A program made the translations under genes and the position numbers. DNA of 64,000 nucleotides, taken from contig NZ_ML660101.1 of the NCBI RefSeq assembly GCF_007004655.1, positions 1 to 64,000 on the forward strand, given 5' to 3'. Source of the DNA: Exilibacterium tricleocarpae (GTDB lineage: Bacteria > Pseudomonadota > Gammaproteobacteria > Pseudomonadales > Cellvibrionaceae). The notes under the pieces are model-generated. The model did no database searches and was not told where the DNA came from. It saw only the letters and a list, made by a program, of their open reading frames with translations. This document shows, one piece after another, positions 51,822-59,838 of this stretch; the first letter of the stretch is position 1; each line of letters begins with the position of its first letter.

Positions 51822-53372
51822 ATGGCACACGGTCCCGCAACAGGCTTAAGCCGGTGGATGTTTACCACCAATCACAAAGACATAGGAACCATGTACCTGT
51901 GGTTCAGTTTCGCCATGTTCCTGCTTGGCGGCGTATTTGCCCTGGTAATACGCGCCGAACTGTTTGAGCCCGGCCTGCAGATTGTCGAGCCGAATTTCTT
52001 TAACCAGATGACCACCATGCACGGCCTGATCATGGTGTTCGGGGCGGTGATGCCCGCGTTTGTCGGGCTCGCCAACTGGATGATCCCGATGATGATCGGC
52101 GCGCCGGATATGGCGTTGCCCCGCATGAATAACTGGAGCTTCTGGATTCTACCCTTCGCTTTCGCGATGCTCACCGCCACACTGTTTATGGAAGGCGGCG
52201 CCCCTAACTTCGGCTGGACGTTTTATGCGCCACTGTCCACCACTTACGCGCCGCCGAGCGTCACCTTCTTTATCTTTGCCGTCCATATCATGGGCGCCAG
52301 TTCCATTATGGGGTCGATCAATATCATCGCCACCATTTTGAATATGCGCGCACCGGGCATGACGCTGATGAAGATGCCGCTGTTCGTGTGGACCTGGTTG
52401 ATTACCGCCTACCTGCTGATCGCCGTGATGCCGGTGCTGGCCGGGGTGGTCACCATGATGCTGATGGATATCCACTTTGGCACCAGCTTCTTCGATGCCG
52501 CCGGCGGCGGTGACCCGGTGCTGTTTCAGCATATATTCTGGTTCTTCGGGCACCCCGAAGTCTACATCATGATTCTGCCGGCGTTTGGTGTGGTCAGTGC
52601 CATTATCCCCACCTTCGCCCGCAAACCGCTGTTCGGTTACGCCTCGATGGTCTACGCCACCGCCTCCATCGCCTTTCTCAGCTTTATTGTCTGGGCCCAC
52701 CATATGTTCACCGTGGGTATGCCACTGGCCGGTGAATTGTTCTTTATGTACGCGACCATGTTGATTGCGGTGCCCACCGGGGTGAAGGTGTTCAATTGGG
52801 TGACCACCATGTTCAAGGGTGCGATGACCTTTGAAACGCCGATGTTGTTTTCCATCGCCTTCGTAATCCTGTTTACTATAGGCGGTTTCTCCGGCCTGAT
52901 GCTGGCCATCGCGCCGGCGGATTTCCAGTATCACGACACCTACTTTGTGGTGGCGCATTTCCACTATGTGCTGGTGCCCGGTGCGATCTTCTCCATTACC
53001 GCCGCGGTGTACTACTGGCTGCCGAAGTGGTGCGGCAATATGTACAACGAAACCATGGGCAAGACGCATTTCTGGTTGGCGTTCCTGGGCCTTAACCTGA
53101 CGTTCTTCCCCATGCACTTTGTCGGCCTGGCGGGCATGCCGCGGCGAATTCCGGACTACTCCCTGCAGTTTGCCGATTTCAATATGATCGCCAGTTGCGG
53201 CGCCTTCCTGTTTGGCGCCGCGCAGATACTGTTTTTGTTTAACGTAATCGCCACTATCCGCGGCGGCAAAAAAGCGACCGCCGAAGTGTGGGAAAATCCG
53301 GAAGGCCTGGAGTGGACGGTTGCCTCTCCGGCCCCTTATCACACGTTCAGCGTGCCGCCGGACGTGAAATAA
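51822..53372 (+). CDS. coxA: Cytochrome c oxidase subunit I
   Basis: 516 residues with twelve membrane helices. The haem a and a3/CuB ligands are recognisable: TTMHGLIMVFGAVMPAFVGL (haem a His), FGHPEVYIMILPAFGVVSAI (CuB His and cross-linked Tyr), FIVWAHHMFTVGMP (two CuB His), and FVVAHFHYVLVPGA (haem a3 and haem a His). The proton-channel D pathway asparagines and aspartate are present in the region of NWMIPMMIGAPDMALPRMNN. It is the catalytic subunit of an aa3-type terminal oxidase. It follows coxB by 12 bases. Confidence 0.97.
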   Translation: MAHGPATGLSRWMFTTNHKDIGTMYLWFSFAMFLLGGVFALVIRAELFEPGLQIVEPNFFNQMTTMHGLIMVFGAVMPAFVGLANWMIPMMIGAPDMALPRMNNWSFWILPFAFAMLTATLFMEGGAPNFGWTFYAPLSTTYAPPSVTFFIFAVHIMGASSIMGSINIIATILNMRAPGMTLMKMPLFVWTWLITAYLLIAVMPVLAGVVTMMLMDIHFGTSFFDAAGGGDPVLFQHIFWFFGHPEVYIMILPAFGVVSAIIPTFARKPLFGYASMVYATASIAFLSFIVWAHHMFTVGMPLAGELFFMYATMLIAVPTGVKVFNWVTTMFKGAMTFETPMLFSIAFVILFTIGGFSGLMLAIAPADFQYHDTYFVVAHFHYVLVPGAIFSITAAVYYWLPKWCGNMYNETMGKTHFWLAFLGLNLTFFPMHFVGLAGMPRRIPDYSLQFADFNMIASCGAFLFGAAQILFLFNVIATIRGGKKATAEVWENPEGLEWTVASPAPYHTFSVPPDVK

Positions 53373-53387
53373 ATCGAGGCATTGATC

Positions 53388-53969
53388 GTGAAAAACCTCT
53401 TGCCGATCGACCCCACCACCCGTGTCAGTTTAAAACTGGCCGGCGTAGTGGTGGGTATGTTTGCTTTTGCCGTGTGGGTAATGCCGCCCCTGTACGACCT
53501 GTTTTGCGAAGTGACCGGCCTCAACGGTAAGACCGGCGGCCAGTACGAGGCGGTGGAAGTCAAAGTGGATACCAGCCGCACGGTCACTGTGCAGTTTGTC
53601 GTCACTAAAAATGAGAGCATGCCCTGGGAATTTAAACCCAAAGTCGGCAGCATCAAAGTACACCCCGGTGAAGAAGTGGAAATGAGTTATATGGCCCGCA
53701 ATCTCACCGGCACCGGTATGGTGGCCCAGGCGATCCCGAGTGTGGTGCCTTTTAAAGCGGCGCAGTATTTCCACAAAACCGAATGTTTTTGTTTTAATCA
53801 ACAACCGTTGCAGGGCGGCGACAGCGCCGATCTACCCCTGCGGTTTATTGTCGATCAGGATGTGCCGAAGCAGGTGCATACGATCACCCTGTCCTACACG
53901 CTGTTCGATGTGACCGAGCAGAAGCGGGACCTTTTGGCCGGCCTGGCCGGCGCTGCTGCCGGGCCCTGA
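53388..53969 (+). CDS. ctaG: Cytochrome c oxidase assembly protein, Cox11/CtaG
   Basis: 193 residues with a GTG start at 53388, chosen because GAGG lies eight bases upstream; the TTG at 53382 is too close. An N-terminal membrane helix (LAGVVVGMFAFAVWVMPPLY) is followed by a beta-sandwich with the copper-binding motif TECFCFNQQPL and the FKAAQYFHKT and DQDVPKQVHTITLSYTLFDV blocks. It delivers copper to the CuB site of subunit I. Position between coxA and coxC is the usual one. Confidence 0.95.
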   Translation: MKNLLPIDPTTRVSLKLAGVVVGMFAFAVWVMPPLYDLFCEVTGLNGKTGGQYEAVEVKVDTSRTVTVQFVVTKNESMPWEFKPKVGSIKVHPGEEVEMSYMARNLTGTGMVAQAIPSVVPFKAAQYFHKTECFCFNQQPLQGGDSADLPLRFIVDQDVPKQVHTITLSYTLFDVTEQKRDLLAGLAGAAAGP

Positions 53970-54119
53970 GCGGTGGTGGTGAGGTTTGGCGGTTGCGAGT
54001 GGTATCAATGCTTTACAGCCAAGGCTTCGTAGCTGAGGTTTCATAGTTAACGTCGTATAAACAACGTGTATAAATAAAAAGTCTGCAATGATAATTAAGA
54101 ATTAGACGGGGAATGAAAG

Positions 54120-55037
54120 ATGGCAAGTGAAGGCACCTATTACGTACCTGAGCAGAGTAAGCTACCGATTCTGGCTTCGCTCGGGTTGTTCCTGACCGTA
54201 TTTGGCGCTGCCAGTTGGTTGAACGGTAATGACAGTGGGCCTACAGTGTTCTTCTGTGGTGGCGTGCTGTTCGCCTATGTGCTGTGGGTCTGGTTCTCGA
54301 CGGTCATTAGCGAGAACATGGCCGGGCTCAACGACGCCCAGCTAAAGCGTTCCTACGTGTGGGGTATGGGCTGGTTTATCTTCTCCGAAGTGATGTTTTT
54401 TGCCGCGTTTTTTGGCGCGCTCTGGTATGTACGCAACCTGGCCCTGCCCTGGCTCGGCGGTGAGGGGGACGGCGCGGCCACCAACGAATTTCTCTGGAAA
54501 GGCTTTGAGAATACCTGGCCGCTGATGACCACACCGGACATGGCCGTCAACGGCGATGCCGCCAGAGTGACGGGGCCGGAGCAAAGCATGAGCTTCTCCC
54601 AGGTGGACTCCATCTGGACCTGGCTGCCGTTTTGGAACACGGTGATCCTGTTGACCTCGAGTGTTACCGTGCATTTTGCCCATACCGCGCTGAAAAACGC
54701 CAAGCGCAGCGCCTTCAATAGCTGGTTGGGGTTGACGGTATTGCTGGGTATTATCTTCCTGGTGTTGCAGGTGTGGGAGTATATCCACGCCTATAACGAC
54801 CTGGGCCTGACGCTGCAGTCCGGTATCTACGGCACCACGTTTTTTATGCTGACAGGTTTCCATGGCGCCCACGTAACCCTGGGCACCTTTATGCTACTGG
54901 TGATGTTTCTGCGCTCGGTCCTTAAGGGTCACTTCAAGCACGACGACTGTTTTGGTTTTGAGTCCGCCAGTTGGTATTGGCACTTTGTCGATGTGGTCTG
55001 GGTGGGTCTGTTTATTTTCATTTATATTCTTGGTTGA
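54120..55037 (+). CDS. coxC: Cytochrome c oxidase subunit III
   Basis: 305 residues and seven membrane helices. The signature WGMGWFIFSEVMFFAAFFGA and the lipid-binding region FHGAHVTLGTFMLLVMFLRS, then ASWYWHFVDVVWVGLFIFIY at the C-terminus, identify COX3. An insertion between helices 3 and 4 (about residues 110-165: NLALPWLGGEGDG, then VNGDAARVTGPEQSM) is longer than in mitochondrial COX3 but common in related bacteria. Its last 20 bases overlap the 3' end of a minus-strand DUF2909 gene. A 150-base gap follows ctaG. Confidence 0.95.
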   Translation: MASEGTYYVPEQSKLPILASLGLFLTVFGAASWLNGNDSGPTVFFCGGVLFAYVLWVWFSTVISENMAGLNDAQLKRSYVWGMGWFIFSEVMFFAAFFGALWYVRNLALPWLGGEGDGAATNEFLWKGFENTWPLMTTPDMAVNGDAARVTGPEQSMSFSQVDSIWTWLPFWNTVILLTSSVTVHFAHTALKNAKRSAFNSWLGLTVLLGIIFLVLQVWEYIHAYNDLGLTLQSGIYGTTFFMLTGFHGAHVTLGTFMLLVMFLRSVLKGHFKHDDCFGFESASWYWHFVDVVWVGLFIFIYILG

Positions 55038-55296
55038 CGGCGTCGGGTTCGGTGGTATCGGGGGCGCTGTTGGTGGCGGGGCCCCGATCCCAGGGGGCCT
55101 GGCTGCCCAACTGGCCGGTGTAGATGCCGTAGAAAATACTGAGCATCAGCAGGGCGGCCAGGGTGATGCGGATGCCCAGGGCGTAGAGCGTGCGCCGCGA
55201 CTGTGACCCCATATCTTTCAGTAAAAACACCAGCGCGCTGCTCAAACTGGCGAGGATAGCCAGAAACAGCACCACGATAATAATTTTCAGCCACAT
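55018..55296 (-). CDS. DUF2909 / twin-transmembrane protein, antisense within the cox operon
   Basis: 92 residues. Two membrane helices (IIIVVLFLAILASLSSALVF and LGIRITLAALLMLSIFYGIY) are separated by the short loop LLKDMGSQSRRTLYA. This is the DUF2909 pattern, a small protein regularly found among cytochrome oxidase genes. It is transcribed against coxB-SCO and overlaps coxC tail to tail by 20 bases (55018-55037). The start ATG lies 45 bases before the SURF1 start on the other strand. Function unknown; presumably in oxidase assembly or membrane association. Confidence 0.85.
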   Translation of the reverse strand: MWLKIIIVVLFLAILASLSSALVFLLKDMGSQSRRTLYALGIRITLAALLMLSIFYGIYTGQLGSQAPWDRGPATNSAPDTTEPDAVNQEYK

Positions 55297-55341
55297 AATC
55301 CTGTTGAGTTCCCGCGAGATTTACATGCCAGTTGTATTGTT

Positions 55342-56118
55342 ATGAGAGTTCCCGGTCGCACACAGTTTACGCTTGAGTTCAACTGGAAGATCACCCTGGT
55401 GACGGTGCTTTTCCTGCCGGTGCTGATTGGTCTGGGCTTTTGGCAACTCGACCGGGCGGAAGAGAAGCGCCAGATTATCGGGGCGTTCGAGCAGCGCCTG
55501 AACCTGCCCCCGGTCGATGTCGACACCCAGGACGATGCTTACGCGCTGCAAAGTCACCAAGCGGTTACTCTAACAGGCAGTTTCAACCAACAGCAATGGT
55601 TTCTTTTGGACAATCGCGTGCGCCGCGGCCAGGCGGGGTTCGAGGTGCTGGTGCCTTTTTACACCAGTGAGGGCAAATGGATCATCGTCAACCGCGGCTG
55701 GGTCAAGGCCAATGCACTGCGCACCGATCTGCCCGAAGTGGAGTTTCCCGCGGGAGAGGTCACTATCAGGGGGCGCTTACGGTTGGTGCAGGGCGACCTG
55801 GTGTTGAGCGACGATGTGGCGGAGGGCGACGGCTGGCCGCGGATCGTGCAGACCGAACGGGTGCTGATACTGAATCGGCTGCTGGAGGATTTCGACCATA
55901 CACTCTGGCGTTTCAGCGTGCGTATCGACGCCGACGATCCGGCCGCCCTGGAGGCGGGCTGGCCGCTGATCAACACCTCGCCGGCCAAACATATCGGTTA
56001 TGCCGTGCAGTGGTTTGCGCTGGCGGCGGCGCTGTTGGTGTTGCTGGTATTCGCCAATACCAATCTTTGGGCGGTGCTGTCCAGCCGTGGCGGCAAAACC
56101 ACCGCCGACCAGGCATAG
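55342..56118 (+). CDS. SURF1-family cytochrome oxidase biogenesis protein
   Basis: 258 residues with N- and C-terminal membrane helices (ITLVTVLFLPVLIGLGFWQL and HIGYAVQWFALAAALLVLLV) bracketing a periplasmic domain. The motif GFWQLDRAEEK at the N-terminus, DNRVRRGQAGFEVLVPF and IIVNRGWVKA in the middle, and GYAVQWFALA at the C-terminus are the diagnostic SURF1 blocks. It acts in haem a insertion into subunit I. Divergent from the DUF2909 gene with 45 bases between, which probably includes a promoter. Confidence 0.93.
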   Translation: MRVPGRTQFTLEFNWKITLVTVLFLPVLIGLGFWQLDRAEEKRQIIGAFEQRLNLPPVDVDTQDDAYALQSHQAVTLTGSFNQQQWFLLDNRVRRGQAGFEVLVPFYTSEGKWIIVNRGWVKANALRTDLPEVEFPAGEVTIRGRLRLVQGDLVLSDDVAEGDGWPRIVQTERVLILNRLLEDFDHTLWRFSVRIDADDPAALEAGWPLINTSPAKHIGYAVQWFALAAALLVLLVFANTNLWAVLSSRGGKTTADQA

Positions 56119-56123
56119 GGGGG

Positions 56124-56792
56124 ATGACCTTGGCTAAATCGCAGCAGGCTAAATCACCGATGTCCGATGCGCCGGGGTCGACGGCCCCGCCGACTGCCGG
56201 TCGCTGGCAGGGCTGGCTGATCATCGGTCTGCTGGTGGCGGGCATGGTACTGGCTTACTTGGTCTTCCCGCGCACCGCCGAGGACCGTCGCCAACTGCTA
56301 TCGCTGCTGGGGACCAGCAACAAGGGTGAGCTGATGGTGCCGCCGCGGCAAATTCAGGATGTCTCGCTGCAATATGCCGACGGCCGGCCCTGGCAACTGG
56401 CCGAGCAGGCCGGCCGCTGGCGTCTGGTGCTGCCGGTAGCGGGGGATTGCAGCGACGGCAACTGCGCGCACCTGCTGTACACCGCGCGCCAGGTCCACAC
56501 CCGCCTGGCGGAAAAATCCCCCCGGGTCGAGCGCCTGCTGGTGAATGTGGGACCACCGTTTAGCGACGCTTTCCAGCGCCGGTTGCGTGACGAGTATCCG
56601 GGTATGAAGCTGCTGCGCGCAGAGCCGGGAGCCCTGGCAGCCCTGTTAGCCGAGGGTGCGGTTAACCCCGGTGAGCGCCTGTATATAATGGACCCGGCCG
56701 GCTTTGTGATGATGGCCTATGGGCGCGAGCATCCCGGGGGGGATATGCTGACGGATATCAAGCGCCTGCTGAAATACTCGCGCGAGAACTAG
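56124..56792 (+). CDS. Oxidase-operon membrane-anchored hypothetical protein
   Basis: 222 residues from the ATG at 56124, with GGGGGG immediately upstream; the open frame to 55677 overlaps SURF1 and is not used. A single membrane helix (WLIIGLLVAGMVLAYLVFP) is followed by a periplasmic domain: QDVSLQYADGRPWQLAEQAG, WRLVLPVAGDCSDGNCAHLL, RVERLLVNVG, LYIMDPAGFVMMAYGREHPG. The order suggests a thioredoxin-like fold related to SCO/Cox11-era assembly factors, with a Cys...Cys pair (CSDGNC) in the redox-site position. I know its relatives only as conserved hypotheticals between SURF1 and ctaA in pseudomonads. Confidence 0.8.
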   Translation: MTLAKSQQAKSPMSDAPGSTAPPTAGRWQGWLIIGLLVAGMVLAYLVFPRTAEDRRQLLSLLGTSNKGELMVPPRQIQDVSLQYADGRPWQLAEQAGRWRLVLPVAGDCSDGNCAHLLYTARQVHTRLAEKSPRVERLLVNVGPPFSDAFQRRLRDEYPGMKLLRAEPGALAALLAEGAVNPGERLYIMDPAGFVMMAYGREHPGGDMLTDIKRLLKYSREN

Positions 56793-56850
56793 TGCGCGAC
56801 TGGCTATTCATACCGGCCATTCATTCCGATAACCAAAGACCAAGATTTTT

Positions 56851-58092
56851 ATGCAAACCAAGCCTTTATCCGGATATCGACTGGTACTCCTGGCCATTGT
56901 CTGCGCAGCGCTGGTGGTGGTGTTGGGCGCTTTTACCCGCCTGGTACACGCCGGCCTCGGTTGTCCAGACTGGCCCACCTGTTACGGTCATCTGTGGATT
57001 CCCACCAGCGCCGCCGATATCGAAGCTGCCAACTTGAAGTTTGCCGACACCCCGGTGGAAACCGATAAGACCTGGCCAGAGCAGCTCCACCGGGCATTTG
57101 CCTCCTCCCTGGGGCTGCTGTGCCTGGCACTGGTGGTGGTGGCCGTCAGGCGCCTCTATCGCGAGGGCCTGCAACCGCGCGCCGCCGGTGGCTGGGTGTC
57201 GATGGCGGTGTTGCTGGCTTTTCTGGTGGTGGCGACGGTGATTCGCGCCCTGGCCGGCGATGCTGTGGATGTCTATTTATGGCCATTGCTGGCGCTCTAT
57301 TTTTTAAATATCGCCAGAGTCGGGTGGCAGTATCCGGGTCACGGTCCCCTCAAGCTGCCGTTTTTAATTGGCGGTCTGGTGATATTACAGGGTCTGTTCG
57401 GTATGTGGACCGTCACGTTAAAGCTGTGGCCCCAGGTGGTGACGGCGCATCTGCTGGGCGGCTTTACTACCCTCGGTCTGTTGTGGTTGCTGGCGCAGCG
57501 CCTGGGGCGCTACCACTGGGCGCTCGGTGGTGGCGTGTTTACGGCGCTCAAGGGCCTGCGGGGTTTAGCGCTGGCTGCCATGGCAGTGGTGTTTATGCAA
57601 ATTGCCCTGGGGGGCTGGACCAGTGCCAACTATGCCGCCCTGGCCTGTCCGGATCTGCCCACCTGCCAGGGTTACTGGTGGCCGCCGGCGGACTTTACCC
57701 GGGGCTTCGATCTGGCCCAGCATGTGGGTCCCAATTACCTGGGCGGTCTGCTGGACAACGAAGCCAGGGTGGCCATTCACATGAGCCACAGGCTCGGCGC
57801 GGTGACGGTTTTGTTGGTACTGTCGCTGCTGATCTGGCGCCTGTGGCGTCTGCAGGAGCCCCGGGTTCGCGTAATGGCCGGGGTTATCGGCGGAATATTG
57901 GCACTGCAAATTCTTTTGGGCCTCAGCAATATCATATGGGCGTTGCCTTTATCGGTGGCGGTTGCCCATAATGGGGGCGGCGCGCTGCTGCTGCTGGCCC
58001 TGGTGACGCTCAACCACCGTATTTTTACCGCCAGCACCGAGCCCGAACCGGGCGCGGTAGTTGAGCCTGCTAACGAGGAGAGATCGGGCTGA
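56851..58092 (+). CDS. ctaA: Haem A synthase
   Basis: 413 residues with about eight membrane helices. The first half has VVLGAFTRLVHAGLGCPDWP and the later half LGGWTSANYAALACPDLPTC, with histidine ligands in WPEQLHRAFASSLGLLCL, VVTAHLLGGFTTLGLLWLLA and VAIHMSHRLGAVTVLLVLSL. These match type with two paired cysteines (CPDWPTC and CPDLPTC) on each half. It oxidises the C8 methyl of haem O to haem A. The stop overlaps the ctaB start by one base. Confidence 0.95.
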   Translation: MQTKPLSGYRLVLLAIVCAALVVVLGAFTRLVHAGLGCPDWPTCYGHLWIPTSAADIEAANLKFADTPVETDKTWPEQLHRAFASSLGLLCLALVVVAVRRLYREGLQPRAAGGWVSMAVLLAFLVVATVIRALAGDAVDVYLWPLLALYFLNIARVGWQYPGHGPLKLPFLIGGLVILQGLFGMWTVTLKLWPQVVTAHLLGGFTTLGLLWLLAQRLGRYHWALGGGVFTALKGLRGLALAAMAVVFMQIALGGWTSANYAALACPDLPTCQGYWWPPADFTRGFDLAQHVGPNYLGGLLDNEARVAIHMSHRLGAVTVLLVLSLLIWRLWRLQEPRVRVMAGVIGGILALQILLGLSNIIWALPLSVAVAHNGGGALLLLALVTLNHRIFTASTEPEPGAVVEPANEERSG

Positions 58093-59015
58093 TGGCCAAA
58101 ATCGATTCGGATTCCCTGCCGGTACAACCGGCCACCTGGCGCGACTACTACCAACTGTGCAAGCCCGGCGTGGTCGCGCTGATGATTCTCACATCGCTGA
58201 TCGGCATGTTGCTGGCCACTCCGGGTATTGTGCCCCTCGATATCCTGATTATCGGCAATCTGGGGATCGCCCTGTGCGCCGGTTCCGCCGCAGCGATCAA
58301 TCACCTGGTGGACCGGCATGTCGACCAGAAAATGGCGCGCACGTTCAACCGGCCGGTGGCCAGGGGACGGGTGGAGCCGATGCAGGCGGCGTTTTTTGCG
58401 CTGGTGATCGGTGTGTTGGGTATGGCGCTGTTGATCGTGTTCGTCAATTCGCTTACCGCCTGGTTGACGCTCGCATCGCTGCTCGGTTACGCCGTGGTTT
58501 ACACGCTGTTTCTAAAGCGCGCCACACCGCAGAATATCGTGATCGGCGGTATCGCCGGCGCGGCGCCGCCGCTGTTGGGGTGGACCGCGGTGACCGGCGA
58601 AATCCACGGTCACGGGCTGTTGCTGGTGTTGATTATTTTTGCCTGGACGCCGCCGCATTTTTGGGCCCTGGCCGTGCACCGCAAAGACGAGTATGCCAAT
58701 GCGGATATTCCCATGTTGCCGGTGACCCACGGTGTGCACTACACCAAGGTTCATATTCTGCTGTATACCCTGATCCTGATTGCGGTAACATTATTGCCGT
58801 TTGCCACCGGCATGCTCAACTGGCTGTACCTGCTGGGCGCCGTGGTGCTGGGGGCGGGCTTTCTCTATTGGGCGCTGGTGTTGCTGTTCGGCAGCCAACC
58901 CAATGCCGGTATGGATACCTTCAGGTACTCCATCGTTTACCTGATGGCATTGTTTGTCATTATGCTGTTGGACCACTACCTGTTACCTGTGACTCAACCC
59001 TTCGACCTGGGCTGA
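58092..59015 (+). CDS. ctaB: Protohaem IX farnesyltransferase (haem O synthase)
   Basis: 307 residues of the UbiA prenyltransferase superfamily with about eight to nine helices. The first aspartate motif is INHLVDRHVDQKMARTFNRP, the second segment YTLFLKRATPQNIVIGGIAG, and WTPPHFWALAVHRKDEYANA precedes IPMLPVTHG. It adds a farnesyl group to haem B to make haem O, feeding CtaA. Translationally coupled to ctaA by a TGATG overlap. Confidence 0.97.
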   Translation: MAKIDSDSLPVQPATWRDYYQLCKPGVVALMILTSLIGMLLATPGIVPLDILIIGNLGIALCAGSAAAINHLVDRHVDQKMARTFNRPVARGRVEPMQAAFFALVIGVLGMALLIVFVNSLTAWLTLASLLGYAVVYTLFLKRATPQNIVIGGIAGAAPPLLGWTAVTGEIHGHGLLLVLIIFAWTPPHFWALAVHRKDEYANADIPMLPVTHGVHYTKVHILLYTLILIAVTLLPFATGMLNWLYLLGAVVLGAGFLYWALVLLFGSQPNAGMDTFRYSIVYLMALFVIMLLDHYLLPVTQPFDLG

Positions 59016-59019
59016 TAAA

Positions 59020-59706
59020 ATGACAGATTCGAGTGTGATTACCGCCGCCGCCGATACCCGCAGCCTGGAGGAGGGCCGCCGGCGGGGTGTGCGTTTTACC
59101 GTGGTGATACTGGTGGCTTTTATCGCCACCGTGCTGGGCCTGTTTTACAATAAATTCACCTCGCCGAGAGTGCTGTCGGCGACGGATTTGCGTGTCAACG
59201 GCGCTTTCGAGTTTGACAAGCCGCGCATCTTTAAAGACTTTCAACTGACCGACCACCGCGGCCAGGCGTTTTCCCTCGCCAACCTCCAGGACAAATGGAC
59301 ACTGATGTTTTTCGGTTTTACCTATTGTCCGGATATCTGTCCCACCACCATGGCGACGCTCAACGAGCTGGTAGGCACTCTCGATGAAAAGATTCTCGAC
59401 AATACCCAGGTGGTGTTGGTATCGGTGGACCCGGCGCGGGATACCGTAGATAAACTGGCGCAGTATGTCCCTTACTTCAATGAGGACTTTATCGGCCTGA
59501 CCGGCGAATTCTTGCAGATCAAACGCCTCGCCACCCAGCTCAATATCGCCTTTAACAAGGTCACGCTCGAGGATACCTACACGGTGGACCACAGTGCCAA
59601 CGTGGTGCTGATCAATCCCAAAGGCCATTACCATGGTTTTTTCAAACCGCCCCTGGATATTGCGCGCCTGAAGCTCACCTATCAATCGATGGTAACGGCT
59701 TTCTAA
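59020..59706 (+). CDS. SCO1/SenC copper chaperone
   Basis: 228 residues. One membrane helix (TVVILVAFIATVLGLFY) anchors a periplasmic thioredoxin-like domain with the copper/redox motif FTYCPDICPTTMATLNELV (CxxxC) and the distal histidine in VDHSANVVLINPKGHYHGFF. QVVLVSVDPARDTVDKLAQY is the standard central block. It delivers copper to the CuA site of CoxB. It is the last gene of the oxidase cluster and lies four bases after ctaB. Confidence 0.95.
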   Translation: MTDSSVITAAADTRSLEEGRRRGVRFTVVILVAFIATVLGLFYNKFTSPRVLSATDLRVNGAFEFDKPRIFKDFQLTDHRGQAFSLANLQDKWTLMFFGFTYCPDICPTTMATLNELVGTLDEKILDNTQVVLVSVDPARDTVDKLAQYVPYFNEDFIGLTGEFLQIKRLATQLNIAFNKVTLEDTYTVDHSANVVLINPKGHYHGFFKPPLDIARLKLTYQSMVTAF

Positions 59707-59838
59707 GCGCCTGCGCTCAGGTCGCCGGTTCGGAATACGGTAGTCTCGCAGCACTGTGAAGCGTTTTTTGAGGTTCGCGCCGATAAATAAAACCGCAGTG
59801 CCCTGGACTCAGGCGAGAAAACCCTCGGCGCTACCCCG

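Noticed and set aside
55677-56123. Longer start for the oxidase-cluster hypothetical protein
   Set aside because: The upstream part is an alternative frame of SURF1; the ATG at 56124 has a good Shine-Dalgarno and places the membrane helix at the N-terminus.
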